A DNA stretch of 64,000 bases. It comes from Diaporthe sp. PMI_573. Lineage: Eukaryota > Ascomycota > Sordariomycetes > Diaporthales > Diaporthaceae. A program made the translations under genes and the position numbers. Below are positions 18,608 through 28,877 of the stretch, piece by piece. Numbering within the stretch: position 1 is the first letter of the stretch; each line of letters starts with the position of its first letter. The stretch lies in the NCBI GenBank assembly GCA_021399435.1, contig JAJTUP010000026.1, forward strand, positions 558,001 to 622,000, given 5' to 3'. Below the pieces are notes generated by a model. That model had not been told where the DNA came from. It did not search any database and saw only the letters and a program-made list of their open reading frames with translations.

Positions 18608-21096
18608 AGGGGAACGAGAAGTCAGTCTCGTGCGAAGATCCACGGAACCGAGCTCCCTCTCAGTGGAGCCAGTGGGACTGATGCTCTCGTGACTAGACGG
18701 AGGCGATACCCAAGGTGATTCGGGAGGTGGCGACAACGACACGGCAACATACCTCCGGTACGAGGACTTGGACCGATACCCGTCCTCGGGCATGACCAAG
18801 GGGAGTGCAGATGATAACAGAGACCAACATGGACACCATCATCGCCCACGAAAGGTTGGTGACACACGATACCAACTCACTTGCAGCAAGATGCCAACAT
18901 GTTTCAGTTTTTCAGTTGCGGTCTGCCTCGTGGCTTTGCATGCTGGAAGTGAAGTGTGCAAGATACGGATGGGACTGTGTGGTGCAGGACTGGATGGAAA
19001 ACGAAAGGCCACTGATTTGGGGAGCAACCACAAGTGAGGCGTGTCATGAGAATGGACCCCGCCTTGTCTGAATTCGCATTGCGAGGAGTTGTGGTTAAGG
19101 GATAACCTCTGCATACTTTTGGAGTCACAGCATTTGCTGGAATTCTACCGGAGACTTGCCTACGGCAGAGACTGGCCCTTTTCGCATTATTGGTGAGCTG
19201 AACGTGTCCCGAATGTCAGGTCTGAACGACCGCTTGAGAACCGACCCCGAGCAATACAACACTTGGGTGTACCCTCAGGTACGGTGTCCTTGAGTTGGAC
19301 CGTGGCGACTTTTGTTGCAGGACGCAGGAGTCACTCGATTTCGTTGCTTGTCGGACTCCTTGAGAAGCGCACGTCGAGTAGAAGAAAGTGTGTCCAGTAA
19401 GGCTGTCTAGACTCAATCGCCTCGACGCCGCCAACCTCCCGAGCCTGAGGACACCCTCTCAGACAGCAAGCCCCAATGAACAAGACTGACCAGCCACGTA
19501 AGGTCGTACCCAACTTCGTGTCAGACACCAGCAACTCGGAGCTGTTTCGAAAGGCTAAAGGCCTGCATCGGTTGGTGCGAATACAACGTATGGCTAGGCG
19601 ATCACCCTGATATCCAGTCCGGGGCCAGCCGGTCGACAGAGGGACCATTCCGCCTTCTGTCTGACCTACATAGACGTACATACGCACAAATTGCGCTCGC
19701 ATACGTCCGCTAATACATACGCATACACACAAGGTACAAACATATGTGCCAAGCGGGATGAATGCAGGGAGTCGAGGCAAGCCAACACTATGACAGCTGC
19801 CCAATGATGGGACGGCGCGCCCCAGCCGCCCGCCCGCGGGACACCCATTCGGGAAATGCCATCGAGGCCGGTCACACGCCCGGCAACAATGCGCCCGCCT
19901 GCTACCCCCTACCATAGGAGCCTCTTTTAGCACTTGCTACCGGACTACCTGCACTATCCACCCGAATGCTCTCTCCGCGTGGCTTCCCACGTCGCAGGAC
20001 GGGTTCCACGGCAGACGACAACCATACCAACCCACCACGAGCATTCCCCAGCCCATTCCTTCGCGGCGTTTGAAGAAGTTGGAGATGAGGAAAGCCTGGG
20101 CAGAATCCGGTGAGACGTCCCACGGGACCAAATGGTTGGAGGAATGGGGGGAACAGCTAGCTACCACCCACGCCTGACCGAAACCCCCATCCCACACACC
20201 TAAGCTTCGCGCCCTCCTCCCCACGGGGCCAAGTGTCGTTTGGTGGGCTGATAGTTAATCATCGCCATCGCCTAATAGCCAATCCCCGGCCAAGTTGCGT
20301 CCAGGCGCCATACCGAACCGACCGACACCCAGGGGGTTTATCAAGCCGAGAAGGGCTTCTCCCGCGCCGGCCGAGGAGTTGGAGACCAATGATGGGGGCT
20401 TGGTTGGAAGCTGGGGGATCGCCGAGCCGGTCGGCGCAGTCCATGCATTGGGAGAGTCAGTTACTGCGGAGCATTCAGTTCGTGACTTGGCATGTACTAT
20501 GCAGCAACTAGGCATGCTTTGTTGCTGTTTGCCTGACTTGCAACGTGCTCTCATGCCTGCCTGCCCAAGACGACCATGCCCACACCCTCCAATCACCTAT
20601 GCGCCTGGAAAGCTAGCCAGCACATGCGTACATGCTTGCATACAGCTGCGAGGTGTGGTGCGTGTGGGTGCGTGTGGGTGGGCGGCGTGGGTGGCATGTG
20701 CAAGGTGTGTGTTTATGTGCGCATGTCTCCGTATGCCCAACGAGTGTGCGTACGTGCGTGTGTGTGGGAAGGAGGACGAGAAGCGAGCGGGCCACACAAG
20801 ATCGTCCAAGGCTATCGCCTGCTTGCTGCAGAAAACCAGGCTTGACATGCTGTGTGACCTCGTGAGATGGAGGATCGCGCCCCCTCACGCCCGGGTTGCA
20901 GTTTTATCTAATCGAATCCGGAGCGAAGGAGGTAGAGGTTCTGGAGAAGGGTATATAAAGTCCCCGTCTTCATCGCCTCCTGTCCACAAAGGTTCTCATC
21001 TCCCAAACCTCCTCAAGAATACCACCCATACAAGAACACCAGACCAAACACACATACACGTCCAGTCACTCAGGACTTTGTCTCCATCAAATCAAC
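18608..21096. other. Long intergenic region upstream of the metallothionein gene
   Basis: About 2.5 kb in which I find no supportable gene. Long frames at 19331-19933 and 20295-21239 have no family signature and unnatural composition. A GT/GC-rich low-complexity stretch lies at about 20645-20770, and the TATA box of the metallothionein gene is at 20952. Confidence 0.5.
20952..20958 (+). promoter_or_regulatory. TATA box of the metallothionein gene
   Basis: TATATAA in the context GGGTATATAAAGTCC lies 145 nt upstream of the ATG at 21097. The sequence between is C/A-rich and purine-poor like a highly expressed fungal leader (ACCAGACCAAACACACAT), consistent with transcription starting shortly after 20980. 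Confidence 0.65.
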
Positions 21097-21376
21097 ATGT
21101 CTCCCTGGTGAGTATCCTCCACGTGGTTAGCCGTACGATCCGCCCGCACTTGTACCACCGTCTACGCCTCCTCGTCTGCCACAAACCTCTGCTGACCTCG
21201 AACCCCTCTATCCAGCTCCTGCACCAACTGCTGCTCTAGCTCCTGCGCTGGCACCGGCTGCTCTTGCGGCTCTTGCAAGGTAAAACGATAACATCTTAGC
21301 CTCGTCGGCTCCTTCCCTGCTTTTGATATCCCCTCTCTTGCGTATGCCGAGACTGACAATGAGGCCACAGCACTAA
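21097..21376 (+). CDS. Metallothionein (26 residues, three exons)
   Basis: This gene is too short and too interrupted for ORF prediction. Exon 1 is 21097-21107 (ATGTCTCCCTG). Intron 1 (21108-21215, GTGAGT...CTGAC...CCAG) is 108 bp. Exon 2 is 21216-21279. Intron 2 (21280-21370, GTAAAA...CTGAC...CACAG) is 91 bp. Exon 3 is CAC TAA at 21371-21376. The product has 26 residues with cysteines at 4, 6, 9, 10, 14, 19, 21 and 24, the rest almost all Ser, Gly, Thr and Ala, with no aromatic residue. Cys-x-Cys and Cys-x2-Cys spacing and length match fungal copper metallothioneins such as those of Neurospora and Agaricus. It should bind Cu(I) or Zn(II) in the cytosol. If intron 2 were retained, the protein would end KVKR instead. 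A ZIP metal transporter lies tail to tail. Confidence 0.82.
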
Positions 21377-21961
21377 ATAACCATGCATCATGACAACATG
21401 AATACGTGTTGAGATCCGGCTTCGGCATCCACACGCTCATTTTTCGCATCCCGGGTTGCTAGTTCCCTGTTGTTGAATGGTCGATTTAGTACAGACACAT
21501 CGAGAGACACATGAACCGACCGGGCGGATCAGCAGGACAGGTTGATGGTTCAGTTTTTCTTGCGCAGGAATCATCGTCACCATCACCATCGCTAGCTTTG
21601 CACCTGAGTCTTAGGTAGTAACAGTCCGCCTCGTGGACAGGGTTCGACAAAGAATTCAATACTCTCATTAGATGATTGGCCTAAAGCACGCTCTTGGGTA
21701 TCGCATCGTCTAGCTGTGCCGTCTTGCATTAGCCCCAATTCCGGAGCCTCTCGTCGCATCACAGACCAGACGTGGGGCACTTACTCTAACAAATCCAGTC
21801 CATCACAAATCACAAACGGATTCCACCAGCAAACATGCAATTATTGAGGTGAACGCCCTGTAGTCGAGGAGAGTCGAACAGGGCCCTGGTAAGATGGTTC
21901 CAGATTCCACTTCTGGGGATAAAAACAAGAATTCCTCCCAAAACTCATCGAGTCTGCCTGC
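21377..21961. other. Convergent region between metallothionein and ZIP transporter
   Basis: This 585-bp stretch holds the 3' ends of both genes. No further gene is visible. Confidence 0.5.
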
Positions 21962-23338
21962 TCACGCCCACTTGCCGAGCAGGGCCATCAATCCGGCGCC
22001 AAGACACATGCACCCGAAGGCTGAGAGGGTCATGCCGATGCTGCTCTTACGCATCTCTGTGTTGAACATGAATTCGTGGGCCATGAGCTCGACCAGTCCT
22101 GTGTAAATCAGGATGCCGGCGGAAATTGAGTCGAAGACACCGTTGATGGTCAGGTTCATCAGGCTGCCCGGCTGAAGGGTCGACCTCACACCAAGGCCGC
22201 TAGCAATGGCGATCGGAGTCGAGAGGGCATATGCAGTGCCGAGGACATATGGCAGCCACTCCTTGCCCTCGGGCCATTTGGCAACAGCTAGGCGGGAACC
22301 GAGACCGAGGCCCTCGAAGGACTGGTGGAAGACGAGGACGATGTACAGGACGGTGAACTCTTCGCCGGCCACGGCAAGCGTAAGGCCGATGAAGATGCTG
22401 TGGAAGATGACGCCGAACTCGAGGATGAACAAGGCCGTCATCTGTGCGGCAAAGGACTCGGGATCGATGTGTTCGCGCTTGTGGCCGAGGTGATCCTCGC
22501 CTCCAGGCGGGTAGGTGACCTCGGTTGTGAAACCAGAGTGCTGGTTGCCGGCCGAGGCCCCGGCCGTGCTGCTTGGAACCCGGCCGCTCCCGTTCTCCTC
22601 GTCGCCTCCTTTCTTAAAGGACGACGACATGAACTCCATCGATGGGTCGTGGCTGTGGCCGAGATTGATGTTCCACTCGAACCTGCTCGCAAGCAACTCG
22701 ATGAAGAACATCGAGAAGACAGTCCTTTGGAAAGGGTCAGTCATCAAAAGCGCCTGACGAAAAGACAGGACGACAACACATGATTCATGGAAGTTCGGGT
22801 CCCGAGGACGTGGCCGAAAACCCATGAATCGAAGCTTGAAAATCCAGACAAGATGAAAGACAAGGAAAGAGAAGAATGCTCATGAAGCTACTCACATGAG
22901 AGCGATGCCCTCAGCCCAGGGATAAGACTTGATGGCGGAGTCCTCGGGGAAGCATTCCGATCCAAGGGCCTCGTTGGCGGGAGCGAGGAGGTGGATGAAA
23001 GCAGTGGCTATGATGACGCCGGAGCCAAAGTACTTTGCGATGAAGAAGGCCGTCTTGGGCACCCGCATTCGTTTGGACCTAGCAAGCGCGATGGGGACGA
23101 CGGCGCCCAGGAGACTGCCGATGAGAATGACAAAGATGGAGCTGATGCGCAGGCCTAAGGAGCCATTGTACTCGTTGCCGGAGTCTACAGGTGCCGAAGA
23201 TCAGCACGTTTCGGCCACGTTTGTTTTGGTGGAACGATGCATGAGGCCGAAGGTTTATACAACCTGGGCCGCATGGGAGGTGGGGGGGGACTTACCGCAC
23301 TCAACGGTTACACTGCTACCCGCATCTTCGGCAGACAT
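21962..23338 (-). CDS. ZIP-family zinc/iron transporter
   Basis: Three exons (23338-23296, 23184-22896, 22724-21962) with introns of 111 and 171 bp encode 364 residues. Eight hydrophobic segments can be read, beginning with LRISSIFVILIGSLLGAVVP and ISxx-type TM3 FGSGVIIATAFIHLLAPANE. The loop between TM3 and TM4 is His-rich (GHSHDPS, GGEDHLGHKREH), as expected for metal binding. TM4 has FHSIFIGLTLAVAG and TM5 FHQSFEGLGLGSR, the paired His/Gly/Glu signatures that form the metal path. The family moves Zn2+ (or Fe2+/Mn2+) into the cytosol, at the plasma membrane in yeast Zrt1/Zrt2, whose shape this resembles. Low-metal induction is typical of relatives but is not shown here. Its neighbour is a metallothionein. 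Confidence 0.93.
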
Positions 23339-26300
23339 GGTGAATCTGGGCGGGGCCCTCCTTGTGGGGCACGACGAAAGTGAGGTCTGGATGGTTTGGT
23401 CGGCGGGGACGGTCGAGGATGAGGATTATGGTGAGGAAGGAGGATAAATAGGCTCGAGCGACTTGAGTGAGGCTGCTGAGTCACAGAGTAGTGAGGAGGA
23501 GAATGGGTGACGGAGCGTCTGAGAGCAACCTGCCGAGAGAGAGAGAGAAAGAAAGAGATGGACCACGGACTTTATCGATGCGCCGTGGGAGGAGACGAAC
23601 AGGTGTGTAAACCAGATAGTTGTAGGAGTGGGAGGAGGGGAATGGAGAAAGTGGGCTGTCGAGTTTTGTGCGGACTGGTTATTAGCTTGCGAGCCATGGG
23701 CGTGGGCATGTTTGATGGGGCCGCCGTGGAGCAGAGACGCAGAGCCTTGAGATACAACCTTGGAAGTCACCACAGTCTTAACTATCACCGGCGAGCCATA
23801 GCCGAGCCAGTCTGCGCGACTGACCATCAAGGTGCTCACCTGCGCTGGCCGGGGGGGGGTTGGGTGGGTGGCAGTATGCGCTGCTGTGCTGCTAGAGCCT
23901 CGAGAGACCCAACCGCATGCGTCAGATTAGCCTTTGAAGCTTGCGTGATTGGCCCCCAGGGGGTCCCCGGTGGTGAAGAACAATGGGATCTTACGGCCGT
24001 GTGGGCTGCATCAAAGTGGTCCTCGTTTGGACACAGCAGGATTTCCCAGTCGACCTCGAAACCTTGCAGGGGTTTCCGACCGGCCGAGTGAGTTCTGAAA
24101 AGAAGCAGGGGCGGCGACACGCGCGAGAACCTTGATGGACATGGTCTGTGTGTATCCCAGACGTACCCATGTACCCGGGCCTACTCTGTGTTCTGCAGAC
24201 CACCCTGCCCCGCTGACAGACCGTTGTAATCCTCTCCTCCCACCACCTCCCACCTCACCTCATGCCCCACGAGCACGAGCACGCACGCGTTCGGAGGAAC
24301 ATCCAACTGACCCAACTGACACATAAACCCAGTCCCACCTCCGGCCAAACGTACCCGTTCGGACATGCTCTCAAGATAGACACCCGGGAAGGAAATGATT
24401 TCATGCTGGCCGATACACGATGCTCGACGCAGGGATTGACAAAGAAAGGTATTTCCGGTTCGCCCATGTCACTCTTTGCCTCGCAGCCTCTACTTGTCTT
24501 CTTGCGACGCACAACTGCGGCAAGAGGAGACATGAAAGGGTGGACCTGATTTTGATGATGAAGACATACAACCCGGACTTGCGGGATCCCCCTTCATCAT
24601 CTGTCACGGCTTCCGGGGCTTACGACCAACTACTGCGATACTAATCTAAGCATCGGAGAGGAGTCCGACTCCTGTCAGGATGCTTGCGACCTTTTATCTC
24701 GTCTGCTCGGCCCTCGGCCCCAGGATATTTGCCTGTTCTCGATTCATGAATTGCTTTCCTTGAGCGATTTCGATCAAAGTTGAATTTTGGTTTATTAGGG
24801 CACAAACACTTCTTTCTCACCAACCAGACACTAAGGACTGATTGGGCACCGACACTACTAGGTCGATCTCAGGCTCCAGGCCAAACCCCATGCTAGAGCT
24901 AGATTTTGCTGGTGGGGGCTACCAAGCCGCCACAGATCTTCTTGGAAATGCTTGGTGAGCTTGTGGAGGTCTGTACTGGCCGGGCAGCCATGACCGCAAC
25001 AGTCTCGGGGGCCGGCAGAGTGAAGTCTTGACTGCGGGAACAGTCCTCCACCGTATGACGGGCCAAGCAATCGCGTATCCTGCAGCCAAGCTGGACTGTG
25101 GGGTCATGCCTCTCAGGCGGGCGAGCGCAGGACTGATAAAAGAACGACAAGGTGGAGTGTGGCAGAGCAGGAGGACGCGGCAGGCGGTGAAAACCTTGGT
25201 TGTCATTGAAGACTGTGCCAAAAGGCTCAGCTCGGAGTCAGCAGTCGACAGCGTCCATGTACACAATAGCCATGGTGAGAAGGACCAATTCGGCCCCACG
25301 CCCGCGGGCATGCGTTTCTCGAGTGCTCCAGTCTCACGCCAATGGTCTCGTAGTCATGGGGCCCGGTGTCTCCATCTTATTTCCTCACTTATTGCAGTAG
25401 TGAGAGATTGTCCAGCATCTACACAGAGGCCAATAGAGAAGAAAAGCAAGCAAAGTTCGAGTCCAGCCCATGAGGGATTTGGCCAGCGCACACGGGCGGC
25501 GCGAAACATGGAGTGGTCTCTGGTTCTCCGTGGCCCAGTCTTCCGATGAGAACCTTGATGGACATCATGGCCCGCTAACGTGGACCGGGGCTCGTGATGG
25601 AGGGGGTCTGGCGCGATTGGAATGCGACAAACGTCAGCCGCACGTAGAAGCGACGCCGCGGCTCAACTGCGAACCTTAGAATGCGACCCAGTCCCACGGA
25701 GACGGTAAAAAGACTTGCGACTCCAGGGGCTTGGCAAACGGCAACACTGAGCAATGCCCCTGATCGCCGTTCAAGATAATCAACTCGACAGGTGTCAGTC
25801 AGCCTGCAGGAGACACCCTTCTGTTTGTCTCGGCGCTGCAGACCCATCAATATCCGAGGGCTTGGAAAGCTTCTTTCAGAGTGCGGAAATCATTCAGAGA
25901 CTTTCCGTTAGGCACGTGGCCAATGTCTCGGACCATGAATTCCAGCCGCTCGGGACAGGAACTCCCAAGAATGGTGCGCCCGATGGACTGGGTGGTCGGG
26001 GTCTCAGACCCGAGACAAAGAAAACCCCAATCGGCTAGGGACAGACAGGCAGGCCCGTAAAATTGGTAACATATTCCAAATTCCTTGGCCGTTAGGGTCC
26101 CGGGTGGTCAGCCCCCATCAGCCAAAAACCTGCGAAAACGATCAACGGCGGGCGGTCAGAACGCCATTGACCATCCAGGGACGCATAAGACCCTCTGCGG
26201 ACTTCAAATGAGGGATAGGCACCCGTAACCTCAATCAGATGGCGAGAGCTCAGGCCCGCTCAGAAATCCCCTCACCTAGTGATGCTACACAACATGTACT

Positions 26301-28877
26301 GCGCGTGGGTCCTGTCTCACGCGCGGATGCTACATGCCAACGAGCCCGAAGCAGTAAAAGTAAGGCAGCAGACGAGTTGTGGTGCTTCTGGACATTACTG
26401 CGCCTCCATTTGCAGAAACGAGCGGATTGGAGTTCAAGCAAGCGCTTGACAAGACCATGCTCGTGTGAAAGGAGTTTCACCGACGAGTGGCGGACGCAGC
26501 CTGGAGGGCAACACCAGCACAGTACTGGAGTCACCCACCCAGAATAGCCCGGTGGATTGGTATACAAATTCCCCGGCCCTGCCTCTCAGATGATGAGCGC
26601 TGCGAAGATGAACTCCAAGCAGGCCGTTAAAGCCCAAGCACTTACCTAACGAGAAATTGCAAAGCTCCGGCGGTCGAACAGTTTCGACTTGACGGTGCTC
26701 CAACTGTTGAAAACCCTCGACGGCCATGGACAGAGGTGACTAGCCAGGAGGTACTCCAATGGAACGGGGTTTACCCGCATCATGCGCGAGTGGAGTTTGT
26801 ATTCGACCTGAACCCGTACTGTAGTAACGACCGACCGTGCGGCACGCAAACAAGCTGATATCAATGTGTGATGCACGCATAGGCGCCAGGCCAGGCCAGG
26901 AGTCCCACAGATGTTGGAGAAGAGGTTTGTTTACTCCTGTGGATTCCCAGTGCTCACCTTAGCGAAAAGCGACCTTCTGGCGAAAGGTTCTTGTGCCGCC
27001 GTGGTACCATTGAGTCAACTTGAAGCTCGAACGCCGTATGACCACATTGCAGGGGAGCACAGCGACGGCTTGCCTCTCCATGCAGATGATTGCGTAGGAT
27101 GACCTTTCCCAGGCGCAGGCTGCCAGCGCTCTTCGTACTGTTGAAGGTGGCCAGTCTCTGTGTGAGACAAAGCCTTGATCAGGTGGTCGATCTCCGCGAG
27201 CCGGCAGGGGAGGGCATATCTTGTCTGTTCCACCTATCATGGCTGTGAGATCCAGCGAAATTAAGCCAGGGTCGCTCGACTTCCACAAAGGATTCACCGG
27301 ATCGGGGGCACCTGAGGACCACCTTATGGGGGCCCATACTGGTCGGTGGGAGGGTTCCGCCCCGACCGAAGTGTTCGTAAAGGTCGTTTACCCCTTGGGT
27401 AATTAGGCCCCCAGCACGAAACCCAGGTACCGACTGGTCTCGACGAGCGGATGACTGGATCCTCGCTTCCTTGATACGAAGAAGGTATCTAGCCCAGAGC
27501 TGAAGACTCGTCCCGGCCATTCTTGTCCTCGCAGAAAATACCGCGACTCCCACCACAGAAGTGGCCGCTGCCAGATCTTTCACGGGCTTCAAGCTTAGCA
27601 GCCAGCGGCAGATACACCATGCCCAAGGCAAAACCTCAATACCCAAAGAGCAATGCCTCTCAATTTCGAGGGCCAAAGCGGCGTGCCCGGTTCCCAAAAA
27701 CAAAATGGGACAGGTGATGGCGGACTTGTTGAGATGGGGACTCGACAGCCCTGGAGGCATTGAAAGCTTGGGGTGGGTCATTTGTCATTCTTGAAGAAGC
27801 CCTGCAGAAGTGAGGTTTTCGAAGATATCATCGCCTTGAGATGGCCTGCATTCCATCAGCACAGCCAGGACTGCGAGAGCCGGAAGCCAAGCCGCAACTA
27901 CAGCGGTGCAGTCTGAGCAGACAGGCCTCGAATTCTGGAGAGGAGTCAAGGTAAGTTTCTACATCAACCTTTCTCATATTGCTCTGACAGTGCCATGCTT
28001 TCCAGTCGTGGCTGTCGAGTGGTTCCTGCCAAGGCTGGTGGATTTCGTCGACTCAAGCGTCAAATGTGCTGAAAATGTGGCTGACCGATCTGATATAAGA
28101 GGTGGTCTTCTCAGTAACAACCTGCACATCACGGGTGTCCACCACCTGATAATCCGAAGAGAGGTCAGGGTCACGCATGTCCAGGGCCAAGCAACACGGA
28201 AACGTTGCCGAGGTCGAGGATAGAAGGAAGTCAAGTAAAATCCTGGCCAACAGGCTGAGGGGAGACGGGGCCCGAGGAGCGTCACTCGTAGGCGCTCGGG
28301 CCGTACGTGGGTCTTTGCATAAGTGCCTGCAAACAAAGGACCCCAGCCCCGACTTGCAGCAGTGACAAGTCAAGGCTGCCCTTTGTTGTGTAAACTGCCG
28401 CCACTGGCCCCAAATCACCCAACCCAAGGCCTCAGCCTCGTTCTCAATCAGCAGCTGGCGATGCCAATGCCAGCCCCTTCCCGAGGACCCGACTTCAACC
28501 TCGCCAGGACACTGCACACAATCTTCCCTCCGAGTGGTGGGGTTGCGTTGCTCCGACTGCTATTGGATGGCTGCGCTTGCCCAGGCCCCCCCCAAAAGTG
28601 CCTGCCCCCAAGCTCCATCCAGCGCAGCACTAGGTACCTACCTACTTACTTACGGCAGCACCACAACGAGCCCGCTGCCCAGCCGCAGACGCCCTAGGCT
28701 GGCCGTGACAGGCAAGAGGCGAGAGGCGAGAGGCGAGACACAGCGAGCTCCCGGAACCGCAGACCACCGTACATCAGCCTCATCCTCATGGCCCATTGGG
28801 CGGACAGTTTGATTTGACTCTATGCCGCTTCCTCTTCCTCCCATTCCTTTCCCATCACCAGATCCCCACCTCCCCAC
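23339..28877. other. Gene-poor 5.5-kb region
   Basis: No frame here carries a recognisable domain, a plausible set of exons or gene-like composition. The largest frame (27179-27781, minus) is unlike any family I know. A string GAGAACCTTGATGGACAT occurs twice (about 24125-24142 and 25550-25567), hinting at an old duplication. The right end, from about 28380, becomes C-rich and has CTAGGTACCTACCTAC near 28630; it is probably the leader of the JmjC gene. Base composition is ordinary, so heavy repeat-induced mutation is not evident. Confidence 0.5.

Noticed and set aside
19331..19933. 200-residue minus-strand frame
   Set aside because: Contains repetitive CVCVCI-type translation of a microsatellite-like stretch and no family signature.
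20295..21239. 314-residue plus-strand frame over the metallothionein start
   Set aside because: No domain, spans the TATA box and leader, and ends inside exon 2 of the metallothionein gene in another frame.
27179..27781. 200-residue minus-strand frame in the gene-poor tract
   Set aside because: No recognisable motif, no supporting start or promoter signal, and composition like random translation.
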